Source: an uncultured bacterium (GTDB taxonomy: Bacteria; Bacillota; Clostridia; Oscillospirales; Oscillospiraceae). Taken from it: DNA of 64,000 nucleotides. Below the pieces are notes generated by a model. It saw nothing but the letters and a program-made list of their open reading frames with translations, did no database searches and had not been told where the DNA came from. Shown piece by piece: positions 7,632 through 15,537 of the stretch. How positions within the stretch are numbered: position 1 is the first letter of the stretch; each line of letters begins with the position of its first letter. Location: assembly GCA_945873205.1 (NCBI GenBank), contig CAMCCC010000001.1, positions 124,001 through 188,000 of the forward strand. Direction: 5' to 3'. The position numbers and the translations under genes were made by a program.

Positions 7632-9637
7632 TCTTCCTGCTCCTTCCATGCCCCCAGGGGCCTCAGTGAATTGATCATGCATGCTGTGAACAACGCCGCG
7701 TCGGCCACGGCGGCCAGGGCAATGGGGATGAACCCGGCCGCACCGCCCACCAACAGCAGCAGTTTCAGCGCTGCGGCGGCTGCGGTGTTCACCTTGACTA
7801 CAGCGGCTGTGTACCTGGCCGCTTTTACCGCCAGGGGCAGCTTACCAATGTCCTTATCCATCAGCAGAATATCAGCGTTGGCCATGGACAGGTCAGAGCC
7901 CAGCGCTCCCACAGCAATGCCCACGTCGGCCCCACGGAGCACTGCCCCGTCGTTTATCCCGTCTCCCACAAAGGCAACGGTGCCCCCGCCGCCCTTGTTG
8001 TCAAGCAGATATTCGACTGCTGCCAGCTTTTCCTCCGGCCGCAGCTCCGCCTTGAGCATGTCAAAGTTCAGCTTGGAGGCGATGGGCCTTGCTACCGAAA
8101 GTACATCCCCGGTCAGCATCACCGTCTTCTTTACGCCCAGTATCCGCAGATTTTCCAGGGCGTCAAAGGCGTTACGCTTTATCCTGTCGGCAATCAGGAT
8201 ATGCCCGCAGTATTTTCCGTTCACCGCCACATGAATGGCCGCGCCGGAGCGGCTGGGCACCTTGTAGCCGATGCCGTTTTCCTCCAGCAGGGCCGCGTTG
8301 CCCACCAGGATCTCCTTGCTGCCTACCAAGGCCCTCACGCCCCGGCCCGGAATGTCCTCAGCACTGAGTTCATCGTCCGGGGACAACGCGAAGGGGCTGC
8401 TGGCTTCCCGCAGCGCCAGGGCAATGGGATGGGGCGACTGCTGCTCCGCCGTGGAGGCGATGCTCAGCAGTTCCTGCTCGCTGATCCCCTCCGGGAACAC
8501 ATCGGTGACGGCAAAGCGCCCCTCGGTAATGGTGCCGGTCTTGTCAAAGACCATGGTGTCCGCAGTGGCCAGGGCGTCAAGGTAACGGAAGGCTTTCACA
8601 AACACGCCGTTTTTGGCCATGCAGCCGGCGCTTCCATAGAATGCCAGCGGCACGGAAACCAGCAGCTCCCCGGGGTAGGCCGCAATCAGCAGCACCACCG
8701 CCCTGCGGATATATTCTGCCCACTGTCCGCTGGTTACGGAGGGGATAATGGCCAACAGCAGCGCGGCAATAAACACCGCCGGCGTGTAGAACCTGGCGGC
8801 CTGGCTGATGCGCTCCTCCCAGCGGGACTTGCCCTTGGGCGCGTTTTCCACCAGCTTCAGCGCCCGGTTTACGGTGGATTCCTCAAAACTGGTGTCCACC
8901 CGTATCCGTATGCTGCTGGTCACGTTGATGCAGCCGGAGAGCGCCCGGTATCCCACCGTCATGGCCACCGGCTTGCATTTGCCGGAGAGGGGAGAGGTGT
9001 CAATGGCGCTGATCCCCTCAATGATCATTCCGTCCAGGGGGATCCGTTCTCCCGGGTCAACCACAATGATATCGCCGATATTCACATAGTCCGGCGTGAC
9101 CTCCAGGATTCCTTCGGACGTCTCCACTTTGGCAATGTCCGGCCGGATGTTTAGCAGAGCCTTTGTTTCCTTCCGGCCCCGCTTTACGGCAATGGCTTCC
9201 ACCATGGCGCAGACCTTCAGAAGCAGCATCAGCAAAACCGCCTCCACATAGGCGCCTGCGGCAAAGGCTGCGATGGAGGCCAGCACCGTCAGCGGTTCCT
9301 TGCGCAGCAGCTCCTTGTTGCTCAGCCTTTCAATGGCATCCATGATCCCGTCAAAACCGGCGATCAGATAGGGGATGAAAAAGCTCACCGCTCTGAGCCA
9401 CCCGGTGGTTGGCAGCATCCATGCGCCCACCAGCGCCCCAACGGCGATCAGGTGCAGAACCAGGTCCTTCCAGCCAACGTCCCGGTAATCCCGGGCCTGA
9501 CGCTTCTGGGCCGTTCTGGCCGCTTTGGGCCGGGACTTATCGACTGCCGGCGCGGAGCGGGCCGGCTTATCCTTGCCTCTGTATATCTTAACATCCTCGT
9601 CTCCGGCGTGACAGCCGTAGTTTGGGACATCTCTCAT
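7628..9637 (-). CDS. P1B-type metal-transporting ATPase with altered TM6 and A-domain motifs
   Basis: 669 residues. P-domain aspartate D365 in DKTGTITEG, N-domain SPHP and hinge GDGINDG are intact. Two normally invariant motifs are not: the TM6 CPC/CPx metal site reads YPGE (residues 321-324), and the A-domain TGES loop reads SGKC (218-221), placing Lys where the dephosphorylating Glu should be. No N-terminal heavy-metal domain is seen; the first 55 residues are basic and hydrophilic. GAGGAG precedes the ATG. Heavy-metal transport is the family role, but substrate and full turnover are doubtful here. Confidence 0.85.
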   Translation of the reverse strand: MRDVPNYGCHAGDEDVKIYRGKDKPARSAPAVDKSRPKAARTAQKRQARDYRDVGWKDLVLHLIAVGALVGAWMLPTTGWLRAVSFFIPYLIAGFDGIMDAIERLSNKELLRKEPLTVLASIAAFAAGAYVEAVLLMLLLKVCAMVEAIAVKRGRKETKALLNIRPDIAKVETSEGILEVTPDYVNIGDIIVVDPGERIPLDGMIIEGISAIDTSPLSGKCKPVAMTVGYRALSGCINVTSSIRIRVDTSFEESTVNRALKLVENAPKGKSRWEERISQAARFYTPAVFIAALLLAIIPSVTSGQWAEYIRRAVVLLIAAYPGELLVSVPLAFYGSAGCMAKNGVFVKAFRYLDALATADTMVFDKTGTITEGRFAVTDVFPEGISEQELLSIASTAEQQSPHPIALALREASSPFALSPDDELSAEDIPGRGVRALVGSKEILVGNAALLEENGIGYKVPSRSGAAIHVAVNGKYCGHILIADRIKRNAFDALENLRILGVKKTVMLTGDVLSVARPIASKLNFDMLKAELRPEEKLAAVEYLLDNKGGGGTVAFVGDGINDGAVLRGADVGIAVGALGSDLSMANADILLMDKDIGKLPLAVKAARYTAAVVKVNTAAAAALKLLLLVGGAAGFIPIALAAVADAALFTACMINSLRPLGAWKEQEE

Positions 9638-9659
9638 ATGTTATCACTCCTCTATCTGC

Positions 9660-9688
9660 ATGATACGGGCAAGGCCCAATTTTGTCAA
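9660..9688 (-). promoter_or_regulatory. Sigma-A promoter for the P-type ATPase operon
   Basis: Minus strand TTGACA (9683-9688), 17 bp, TATCAT (9660-9665), about 23 bp before the ATG of the ATPase gene. Confidence 0.7.
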
Positions 9689-9787
9689 GAGAACAAGCCG
9701 GAGAGAAAGCAATCATACACTGAGGGCAGCTTATGAACGACTCTGTAATATCCGTATTCTGGATACCCGAGCGGAAAAGCTGATATT

Positions 9788-9825
9788 CAAAAGGCGAAAG
9801 AGGGCCAAGCAGCCCTTTTCCGCCT
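9788..9825 (-). terminator. Terminator of the DUF5655 operon
   Basis: Directly after the stop of the DUF5655 gene, reading minus: AGGCGGAAAAGGGC, short loop, GCCCTCTTTCGCCT, then TTT. It isolates this operon from the ATPase promoter downstream. Confidence 0.75.
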
Positions 9826-9826
9826 A

Positions 9827-10222
9827 TCATCGCTTGCTGGCGGAAAAATCCGCCGCTTCTTTGATCCAGCCCAGCAGTTCATCGTCAATTTCCGCTGTGC
9901 TGCCCACCATCACATGATGGGTCCAGCGGCCGGGATAAGGCTCCGTTGCCACATCTATGCGCTCTGCCTCTTTTCGGTAGCCCAGCCCGAAGCTGACCGT
10001 CATCCACGCGGCGGGCCGCTCCTTGGCCCGGCGGCAGGGATTGAAGGATACAAAAGCAAAGCCCCGCTTGTTGGAAAAGCTGATCTGGGTCTTGGCCACC
10101 TTAATCTTCACATCCGGGATTTCCGCCAGAATCTGCCCCTCCAGCTTTCCGTACAGCGGCAGCGCTTCCATGCGCTGGCTGAAAAACAGTAAAATATCGT
10201 CTCTCATTCTCTTTCTCATCAT
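9827..10222 (-). CDS. DUF5655 domain protein
   Basis: 131 residues, soluble. Recognisable family blocks are PDVKIKVAKTQISF, FAFVSFNPCRR and PYPGRWTHHVMV, ending with ELLGWIKEAADFS. The function of the family is unknown; structures suggest DNA/RNA-binding relatives but nothing here proves it. The ATG overlaps the stop of the upstream hydrolase gene (ATGA), implying coupling. Confidence 0.75.
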   Translation of the reverse strand: MMRKRMRDDILLFFSQRMEALPLYGKLEGQILAEIPDVKIKVAKTQISFSNKRGFAFVSFNPCRRAKERPAAWMTVSFGLGYRKEAERIDVATEPYPGRWTHHVMVGSTAEIDDELLGWIKEAADFSASKR

Positions 10223-11445
10223 TCCACATCCGGCAACAGGCGGGTAAAACTGTAAATCTCCGGGTTGCAGGGCTGCGCCCGGTTACCCACGGCCCAGTCC
10301 ACAACGCCCATGCCCATGGCGTCCAGGGAAATCCGCACATGGTCATCAAAGGTGCAGCCCACCATTGTCACCTTATTCCCGGTATTGACCATCAGCCGGA
10401 TGCCCTCCCGGTTCATGCCGACCCAGGGACTTTCAAACAGGTAAAATTCGGTGCCGACCTCTGCTGCTTTCCGGCACTCACTCTCATCCAGCAGCAATTC
10501 CGTCTCCAGCCAATCCGAACCCGCGTCCAGTGACAGGACGCAATCCGTTCGGATTCCATATTCCTCGTAGGCATAGACCACGCTGTGCATGGCGGGGTAA
10601 GCCCCCAGACTGGAACCGGCCACAACGATTTCCCGTGCAAATATCCCACATTCCGCGGCGGCCTTGTCCAGCAGGTCAATGGCCTGGCAGGTCTTGTCAC
10701 GCATGTAGTCAAGGCCGTTTTTCCGCATGAAAACCGCCAGGGTGTTGGGGGAGGGGTTCATCATATAGTAGAGCAAATAGTCCACGGACATTTCCTCGTC
10801 CCGGCCGCCCGGATAATAGATGAAGAAGCGGGTCTCGCTGCTGCAATTCTCCGGGACAACGAAATAAGCTTGCTCGCAAACATAGACGTTTTCCAGGGAC
10901 TTGCTGAGATAGCGGTTTGCCGGTATAAGGAGCCTTTGCTCCTCCGGCGCCGCGGCCCAGTCAAGGGCACGCCGGCCCCGCTGGAGCAGCAGTGTGCTGC
11001 TCTCGAAGCTGCCCAGTTCCTCCCAAATTGCGCAGGCTTCCTCCAGTTTGAACGCTGCCGACAGATCTTCAGCCTGCGTGAATAATCGTTCACTGATTTT
11101 CTCTACTGCATCCTGACAAGCTGACTGATGACCCAGGGTCTGAAATCCGTGGAGAGCATCCATTAGTTTAGCTGTGTCCTCAAGGGCCAGCTCCTCTTGC
11201 CAGTTGCAGGCGGCAAGAAGCGCCGCCGTATCCTTGTAGCTAATAAGGGAGGAAAACAATTGCTGTGCGCCGTCATAGTCGCCTGCCTGCAAAAGCCGTC
11301 TGCCTTCCTGATATACTTCTTCTGCCTGCAAAGCGTCACAGCGGGCGTCATCCTCCGCCCGGCAGATGCGAAAAATTTGTACTACTGCCCCAAGCAGCAC
11401 CAGCGCCGCAACGATCCCTATCCAAATTGCCGTCCTTCGCTTCAT
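10219..11445 (-). CDS. Membrane-anchored alpha/beta-hydrolase-like protein with TPR-like N-terminal region
   Basis: About 408 residues from the ATG at 11445; an earlier ATG at 11466 is possible. One N-terminal membrane helix (AIWIGIVAALVLLGAVV) gives an extracytoplasmic protein. Residues about 45-160 are helical with TPR-like units (EGRRLLQAGDYDGAQQLFSS). The C-terminal part holds a nucleophile elbow GSSLGAYPA and a late His (FDDHVRI), compatible with an alpha/beta hydrolase. Substrate unknown. First gene of a two-gene operon with DUF5655. Confidence 0.65.
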   Translation of the reverse strand: MKRRTAIWIGIVAALVLLGAVVQIFRICRAEDDARCDALQAEEVYQEGRRLLQAGDYDGAQQLFSSLISYKDTAALLAACNWQEELALEDTAKLMDALHGFQTLGHQSACQDAVEKISERLFTQAEDLSAAFKLEEACAIWEELGSFESSTLLLQRGRRALDWAAAPEEQRLLIPANRYLSKSLENVYVCEQAYFVVPENCSSETRFFIYYPGGRDEEMSVDYLLYYMMNPSPNTLAVFMRKNGLDYMRDKTCQAIDLLDKAAAECGIFAREIVVAGSSLGAYPAMHSVVYAYEEYGIRTDCVLSLDAGSDWLETELLLDESECRKAAEVGTEFYLFESPWVGMNREGIRLMVNTGNKVTMVGCTFDDHVRISLDAMGMGVVDWAVGNRAQPCNPEIYSFTRLLPDVE

Positions 11446-11683
11446 CCAAATTGCTCCCGGTTTCATTCAAGTCTGCATAATAAAGCTTCTACTATTGTAT
11501 TCTATTTTAACAAAATATGCAATTGATTCACTGTCAGACGCGGATGAAAATGAAACTGTACCGTTCTGTTGCTGGCCGGACATACAGAATTTACATATTT
11601 AAAACTGAATAACTTTTTCAAGTCAGCAAAAGATAAGCGTGGGATAACAAACCCGAATTGAACGAAAAGGAGATGCAAAAACA

Positions 11684-11791
11684 ATGTCCAATAATTCCAG
11701 CAATCGTCTTGTGAACCCCGCAGCCCGTGAGGCCATGGATAAGTTCAAGATGGAGGCCGCTTCTGAGGTTGGCGTCCTTTTAACATATTAA
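11684..11791 (+). pseudogene. 5' half of an alpha/beta-type small acid-soluble spore protein gene
   Basis: 35-codon frame with AAAGGAG 8 bp upstream. The first 31 residues are a normal alpha/beta SASP N-terminal half (NRLVNPAAREAMDKFKMEAA followed by SEVGV, with the germination protease site region), then the frame runs into LLTY and a stop. The DNA-binding second half (NGDLTSRQAGSIGG region) is missing here. The break follows GAGGTTGGCGT (11765-11775). The same 11 bp open the missing half at 60078-60088 on the opposite strand. An upstream TGAATA may be a sigma-G -35, but no good -10 was found. Confidence 0.85.
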
Positions 11792-11920
11792 ACCCAGTTT
11801 GGCCCCGCTTTTCTGAACTTCTTTCGTTTCTTTGCACAAAACAGGGACGCTAAATCAAGGAAAATTTGATGGTTTCGTGAGAATTCAAGATGGTAACACA
11901 TAGTTGCAGTTTACATAACA

Positions 11921-11953
11921 TATATTCATTTTCAATGCATACGAATGAATATA
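11921..11953. repeat. AT-rich inverted repeat near the SASP break
   Basis: TATATTCATT (11921-11930) and AATGAATATA (11944-11953) are perfect inverted arms with a 13-bp spacer. Role unknown; recombinase or regulator binding is possible. The rest of 11792-11960 shows no coding potential. Between 11446 and 11683 only the SASP leader is recognisable. Confidence 0.5.
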
Positions 11954-11963
11954 AATGAATATT

Positions 11964-12023
11964 AAAAAAAGAGTCTCAGACCATGCGGCAGGGCTTCCGT
12001 GCCGCGTGATCTGAGACTCTTTG
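11964..12023 (-). terminator. Long terminator hairpin downstream of the toxin gene
   Basis: AAAGAGTCTCAGA and TCTGAGACTCTTT form the outer stem, with TGCGGCA/TGCCGC pairing inside. On the minus strand it is followed by seven T, so it ends the Phd/RelE transcript. Confidence 0.7.
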
Positions 12024-12086
12024 CAGAGTATTGATTGCTCCCGTCAACCCTTACAAAAAGGCCCGATGGAGGTCTGTTTTCCGTCC

Positions 12087-12398
12087 TTACCCCAGGAAGC
12101 GACCATAATCTCTTTTCGCGTAGATCACCCGGGAAACTGTGACAGTTTTTTTCTGCTCATCCACGCGATAAAGCATCAGATAATTCTTGACCATCAGTTT
12201 TCTATACTCAAACCGTAGTGGACGAATCGGTACATATGCGGGATTAGCATGCGGGAATTCTGTTACCGACTCCATAGCAGCAAATTGTGCATCGGAAAGA
12301 TTATTTGCCGCTGCGGGATTTTTCAGGTCTTTGCTGATATACCTGACAATCTCTACCATGTCTTCTTTGGCCACAGGCAACACTTCAAGCTTATACAA
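12087..12398 (-). CDS. RelE/ParE-superfamily toxin
   Basis: 103 residues. Starts MYKLEVLPVAKEDMVEIVRY, the usual strand-helix opening of RelE/ParE toxins, and ends with LMLYRVDEQKKTVTVSRVIY then AKRDYGRF. RelE members cut mRNA on the ribosome, ParE members poison gyrase; the sequence does not decide which. It follows the antitoxin gene with 2 bp between them, the standard order. Confidence 0.85.
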   Translation of the reverse strand: MYKLEVLPVAKEDMVEIVRYISKDLKNPAAANNLSDAQFAAMESVTEFPHANPAYVPIRPLRFEYRKLMVKNYLMLYRVDEQKKTVTVSRVIYAKRDYGRFLG

Positions 12399-12400
12399 CC

Positions 12401-12670
12401 TTATTCTCCCTCTATAGCGTCACGCATGGCCTTCAGTACATCTTTGGATGAATAGCGGATGTCGCTGAGCGCTGCCTCACGCTCCGCCTCTTGTAATTTG
12501 AAATATACTTCGCTATCAAATTGCAGGTTTTCATATGCCTCCATGCTCAGTACGACCATATCCCCATAGCCATTTTTCGTCAGGAACACAGGCTGTGCTG
12601 TTTCATGTACTGTCTTTGAAATATCGGCAAAATTATTTCTCAAATCGGATACCGGTCTAATCATGTTCAT
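12401..12670 (-). CDS. Phd/YefM-family antitoxin
   Basis: 89 residues. N terminus MNMIRPVSDLRNNFADISKT is the Phd/YefM DNA-binding fold; PVFLTKNGYGDMVVLSMEAY is the conserved second block; an acidic C terminus (AMRDAIEGE) would wrap the toxin. AGGAGG sits 8 bp before the ATG. It should repress its own promoter together with the toxin. Confidence 0.88.
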   Translation of the reverse strand: MNMIRPVSDLRNNFADISKTVHETAQPVFLTKNGYGDMVVLSMEAYENLQFDSEVYFKLQEAEREAALSDIRYSSKDVLKAMRDAIEGE

Positions 12671-12690
12671 GTAATCATCCTCCTGAAACT

Positions 12691-12719
12691 ATTTTAGCAT
12701 AATTGCGCTAAATTATCAA
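12691..12719 (-). promoter_or_regulatory. Promoter and operator of the toxin-antitoxin pair
   Basis: Minus strand TTGATA (12714-12719), 17 bp, TAAAAT (12691-12696). The inverted repeat TTAGC...GCTAA at 12694-12711 covers the spacer and -10, a good autorepression site. Confidence 0.65.
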
Positions 12720-12885
12720 CAGGGATTTGATCGCCTTCATCGGACCTTCCGCAAAGGCCCGATGGCCGTCCGCAGTGAAGTGCACAACCCTGGCTCTCCA
12801 CTTCCCAGCTGGTCTTTTCCGCCATTTGATGTTTTGCTCTACTTTGCCCAATATCAAAATGCAATTGCCTAAGCCCGAAAACATA

Positions 12886-12934
12886 TTGACATTTTTCAAT
12901 GTGACGCATATAATATACATCAAGAAAACTTGAT
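12886..12934 (+). promoter_or_regulatory. Consensus promoter with ArsR-type operator
   Basis: TTGACA (12886-12891), 17 bp, TATAAT (12909-12914). The palindrome ATCAAG-AAAA-CTTGAT lies at 12919-12934, between the -10 and the regulator's ATG. A near copy precedes the permease gene. Confidence 0.85.
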
Positions 12935-12947
12935 TTGAGGTGAGCAC

Positions 12948-13262
12948 ATGGCAACAGTGTATGAAGAACGGGCAAAGGTATTCAAAGCTCTTTGTGATGA
13001 GCGGCGGCAGCGGATTCTGGAGCTGCTGCACACCGGTGAAAAATGCGCTTGTGTGCTGATTGATGAGATGGGGATGCCCCAGTCCTCCCTCTCTTATCAC
13101 ATGAAGATCCTCTGTGACTCCGGCATCGTCACAAGCCGGGAAGAGGGCAAGTGGACCCATTACCAGATCAGTCAGCAGGGCAGTGAAAAGGCAATCCAGC
13201 TGCTGAAAGAAATCACGGCAGTTACAGAAAACAATGACGGATGCAGGAATTGCGGCAAATAA
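12948..13262 (+). CDS. ArsR/SmtB-family metalloregulator
   Basis: 104 residues. Winged helix with DERRQRILELLHTGEKCACV and recognition helix MPQSSLSYHMKILCDSGIV. The Cys pair CAC at the start of helix 3 matches the arsenic/antimony-sensing Cys position of ArsR, and a C-terminal NDGCRNCGK adds two more Cys. It should repress itself and the permease through the paired operators and release on binding trivalent arsenical or a related metal. Confidence 0.9.
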   Translation: MATVYEERAKVFKALCDERRQRILELLHTGEKCACVLIDEMGMPQSSLSYHMKILCDSGIVTSREEGKWTHYQISQQGSEKAIQLLKEITAVTENNDGCRNCGK

Positions 13263-13310
13263 CGCAACAGGCCATCCCAGGGCGGAGATGGCTTTTTGCC
13301 GGCAATTCAA

Positions 13311-13326
13311 ATCAAAAATTCTTGAT
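13311..13326 (+). promoter_or_regulatory. Second ArsR-type operator, before the permease gene
   Basis: ATCAAAAATTCTTGAT has the same outer arms as the operator at 12919-12934 (ATCAA...TTGAT). It lies 25 bp before the permease ATG, which has GAGGAG as ribosome-binding site. Confidence 0.65.
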
Positions 13327-13350
13327 TTAATTTGAAGGCGAGGAGACAAT

Positions 13351-14364
13351 ATGCAAGCGTTGGAAACAGGGTGGAGCTTTTTTCAGAACGAAGTCCTTGG
13401 TATGAAATGGCTGAACCGGCTGATCGGCAGCGTCGTGGAAGCCAGCGGGTTAGACCCCACATGCAAAGTAGGCGGCAGCATCCAGTTCTTCTTCTACGAT
13501 GTTATCAAGATCATGGTCCTGCTGGGCGTTTTGATTTTGATCATCTCCTACATCCAGAGCTACTTTCCGCCGGAGCGCACGAAAAAGATTCTTGGCCGGT
13601 TTCATGGCATCGGGGCCAACTGCATTGCAGCCCTTTTGGGTACAGTGACCCCATTCTGCTCCTGCTCGTCCATTCCACTGTTCATCGGCTTCACCAGCGC
13701 GGGTTTGCCGCTGGGTGTTACATTCTCTTTCCTGATTTCTTCCCCGATGGTGGATTTAGGAAGTCTGGTGCTGCTGATGAGTATTTTCGGCTGGAAGGTC
13801 GCCATCGTCTATGTGGTATTGGGGCTGGTGATTGCCGTGATCGGTGGAACCCTGATTGAGAAGCTGCACCTGGAGACGCAGGTGGAGGAGTACATCCGCA
13901 ACGCCCGCGCCATCGATCTTCCCCAGGAAGAGCTGCATTTCAAGGACCGGATGCAGTACGCCTGGGAGCAGGTAGTATCCACCGCCAAAAAGGTAGCTCC
14001 TTATGTGCTGATCGGCGTGGGCATCGGCGCGATCATCCACAACTGGATTCCCGAAGAATTTATCGTGAAGATTCTCGGAACAGGCAATCCCTTTGGCGTT
14101 ATCATTGCCACCATCGCCGGTGTCCCCATGTATGCTGATATTTTTGGCACGATTCCTATAGCGGAGGCTTTGCTGGCGAAGGGTGCCCAGCTGGGTGTCG
14201 TTCTGTCCTTTATGATGGGCGTTACCACCTTGTCCTTGCCTTCCATGATCATGCTGCGCAAGGCGGTGAAACCGAAGCTGCTGGGCATCTTCGTTGCCAT
14301 CTGTACGGTTGGGATTATTATTGTCGGCTACTTCTTTAATGCAATTCAAAATATCATTATTTGA
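13351..14364 (+). CDS. ArsP/UPF0718-family permease
   Basis: 337 residues, eight or so membrane helices. The diagnostic Cys-rich motif TPFCSCSSIPLF is near residue 100, and a second half repeats the fold (VPMYADIFGTIPIAE). Members with this motif export methylarsenite and aromatic arsenicals (ArsP); other UPF0718 members are linked to copper or zinc. Two ArsR operators and ars gene remnants downstream favour arsenic. It is the only intact transporter left in this locus. Confidence 0.85.
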   Translation: MQALETGWSFFQNEVLGMKWLNRLIGSVVEASGLDPTCKVGGSIQFFFYDVIKIMVLLGVLILIISYIQSYFPPERTKKILGRFHGIGANCIAALLGTVTPFCSCSSIPLFIGFTSAGLPLGVTFSFLISSPMVDLGSLVLLMSIFGWKVAIVYVVLGLVIAVIGGTLIEKLHLETQVEEYIRNARAIDLPQEELHFKDRMQYAWEQVVSTAKKVAPYVLIGVGIGAIIHNWIPEEFIVKILGTGNPFGVIIATIAGVPMYADIFGTIPIAEALLAKGAQLGVVLSFMMGVTTLSLPSMIMLRKAVKPKLLGIFVAICTVGIIIVGYFFNAIQNIII

Positions 14365-14377
14365 TGGAGGGAATATG

Positions 14378-14584
14378 ATGGCACTGTTTAACATCGGTAA
14401 GAAAAAGGAAGAAAAGCAGGTTTCCGCCTGCTGCTGCGGCAATTCCGGGCCGAAAGCAGAGAAATCCGCTGGCTGCTGCGCTGAAACAAAAGCAGATCAT
14501 TCTGCAGCCTGTTGCTGCGGTGCACCTGTGGACGGCATCTGGCGGCGGATGTGTTTGAAAGCTATTCCGCCGGAACGGAGTTGA
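14378..14584 (+). pseudogene. N-terminal remnant of a Cys-rich, thioredoxin-like ars-operon protein
   Basis: 68-codon frame, GGAGGG upstream. Residues 1-47 carry clustered Cys (SACCCGNSG, GCCAETK, AACCCGAP), the typical leader of small redox-active thioredoxin-like proteins in anaerobic ars operons. After CCCGAP the frame leaves the family (VDGIWRRM...) because the following DNA is arsC in another frame. The thioredoxin fold is deleted. Confidence 0.7.
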
Positions 14585-14859
14585 AAGACCGCATCAATCC
14601 AGACGCTGTGCGCCTGATGAAAGAGCTGTATCATATTGACATGGAGGCTGAGGGCCAACACAGAAAGCTGCTGGAGGCGCTGCCCCCGGTGGATGGCATT
14701 GTGACCATGGGCTGCAACGTTCAATGTCCATTCCTGCCCTGCAAATGGCGGGAGGACTGGGGCCTGAATGATCCCACTGGACAGCCGGATGCAGTATTTC
14801 TGAAGACAATCCGCCAGATTGAAGAAAAAATACTTCAACTGAAGGAGAGATTAAGTTAA
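14530..14859 (+). pseudogene. arsC: 3' part of a low-molecular-weight-phosphatase-type arsenate reductase gene
   Basis: In frame from GRHLAADVFESYSAG to LQLKERLS. It shows the family's ELKDRINPDAVRLMKEL, MGCNVQCPFLPCK and REDWGLNDPTG. The N-terminal P-loop with the catalytic Cys (CxHNSCRS in relatives) is missing, so it cannot reduce arsenate. It is fused out of frame to the Cys-rich leader upstream; the deletion scar lies near 14520-14530. Confidence 0.85.
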
Positions 14860-15035
14860 GAGCATCCAACTTCTTCGAATTGGTTGTTGCCGTGGCAATC
14901 GCCCTGTTTGGCACTACATCTCCGGCGGCGTTGGCTACCACGCTTGGCGTTCTGACTGAGGTGCCGGCTATGCTGTTCCTGGTAAAGATCGCAAATCGGA
15001 CACAATGGTGGTTTGTTAAAGAAACCAACAAATAA
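14859..15035 (+). pseudogene. 3' tail of an ACR3-type arsenite efflux gene
   Basis: The frame [20 protein letters not shown] then [20 protein letters not shown] is the last membrane region of the ACR3/ArsB permease, ending at TAA. Roughly the first 290 codons are absent: the tail abuts the arsC stop codon directly. A second deletion scar therefore lies at about 14858-14864. Confidence 0.85.
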
Positions 15036-15056
15036 TGAGGAATTAAGTTATCTACA

Positions 15057-15086
15057 AGGCCAGCTCGAAAGGGCTGGCCCTTCTCA
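15057..15086 (+). terminator. Terminator of the ars remnant locus
   Basis: GGCCAGC/GCTGGCC stem followed by a short pyrimidine tract. Between 15087 and 15298 no clear gene is seen; the region contains the purine-rich 17-mer at 15183-15199 also found at 23278-23294. Confidence 0.5.
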
Positions 15087-15298
15087 TACCATCAGGGAAG
15101 GAAATTTTACTGTGGCAACCACACGCCTGATCCCCATGCATATTAATTGGATAACAGAGCCATCAGCATCTTCAGACGCTATGGGGCAGGGGAGGGGGCT
15201 GTAGCGTTTCTATTACCAGCCGTTAGATTCTTCCCAGTTCCGTTATACTATTATAATAATGAACAAGTAGTATCGCATACGCTTTTTTGAAAGGGGCG

Positions 15299-15466
15299 AT
15301 GTCGATGCAAAAGCAAAATTCTACACAGCCGGCTCAGCAGACCTGTCAAAGTGTTTTCAAAAGCGGCGAAAGCACAACAACCAAAAATCAATTCACCCGC
15401 AAGTGGATTGAACTGATTAACCAGCTTGAAAAAAATAAAAGGATTGCTGCCGAGAATCAGGAGTGA
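15299..15466 (+). CDS. Small TnpW-like transposon-encoded protein
   Basis: 55 residues, hydrophilic: Gln-rich N terminus (MSMQKQNSTQPAQQ) then CQSVFKSGESTTTKNQFTRK and IELINQLEKNKR. Resembles small proteins encoded just upstream of serine recombinases in clostridial integrative elements (TnpW-like); the family call is tentative. AAGGGG lies 5 bp upstream. It precedes the recombinase by 71 bp in the same orientation. Confidence 0.55.
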   Translation: MSMQKQNSTQPAQQTCQSVFKSGESTTTKNQFTRKWIELINQLEKNKRIAAENQE

Positions 15467-15537
15467 CAAGCTGTTGATTTACATGGTATAATCCGTGTGT
15501 GTGAATAGCTTGTTTCTATCTCTATGGAGATGTGAAT

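Noticed and set aside
9588-9830. Minus-strand open frame between the P-type ATPase and the DUF5655 gene
   Set aside because: It overlaps a terminator and the ATPase promoter and shows no protein-like pattern.
11921-12023. CRISPR-like or phage repeat array
   Set aside because: Only single inverted repeats and a terminator are present; no regularly spaced repeats occur anywhere in the window.
15013-15204. Short open frame after the ars remnants (63 codons)
   Set aside because: It starts inside the ACR3 tail in another frame, crosses a terminator and matches no family.
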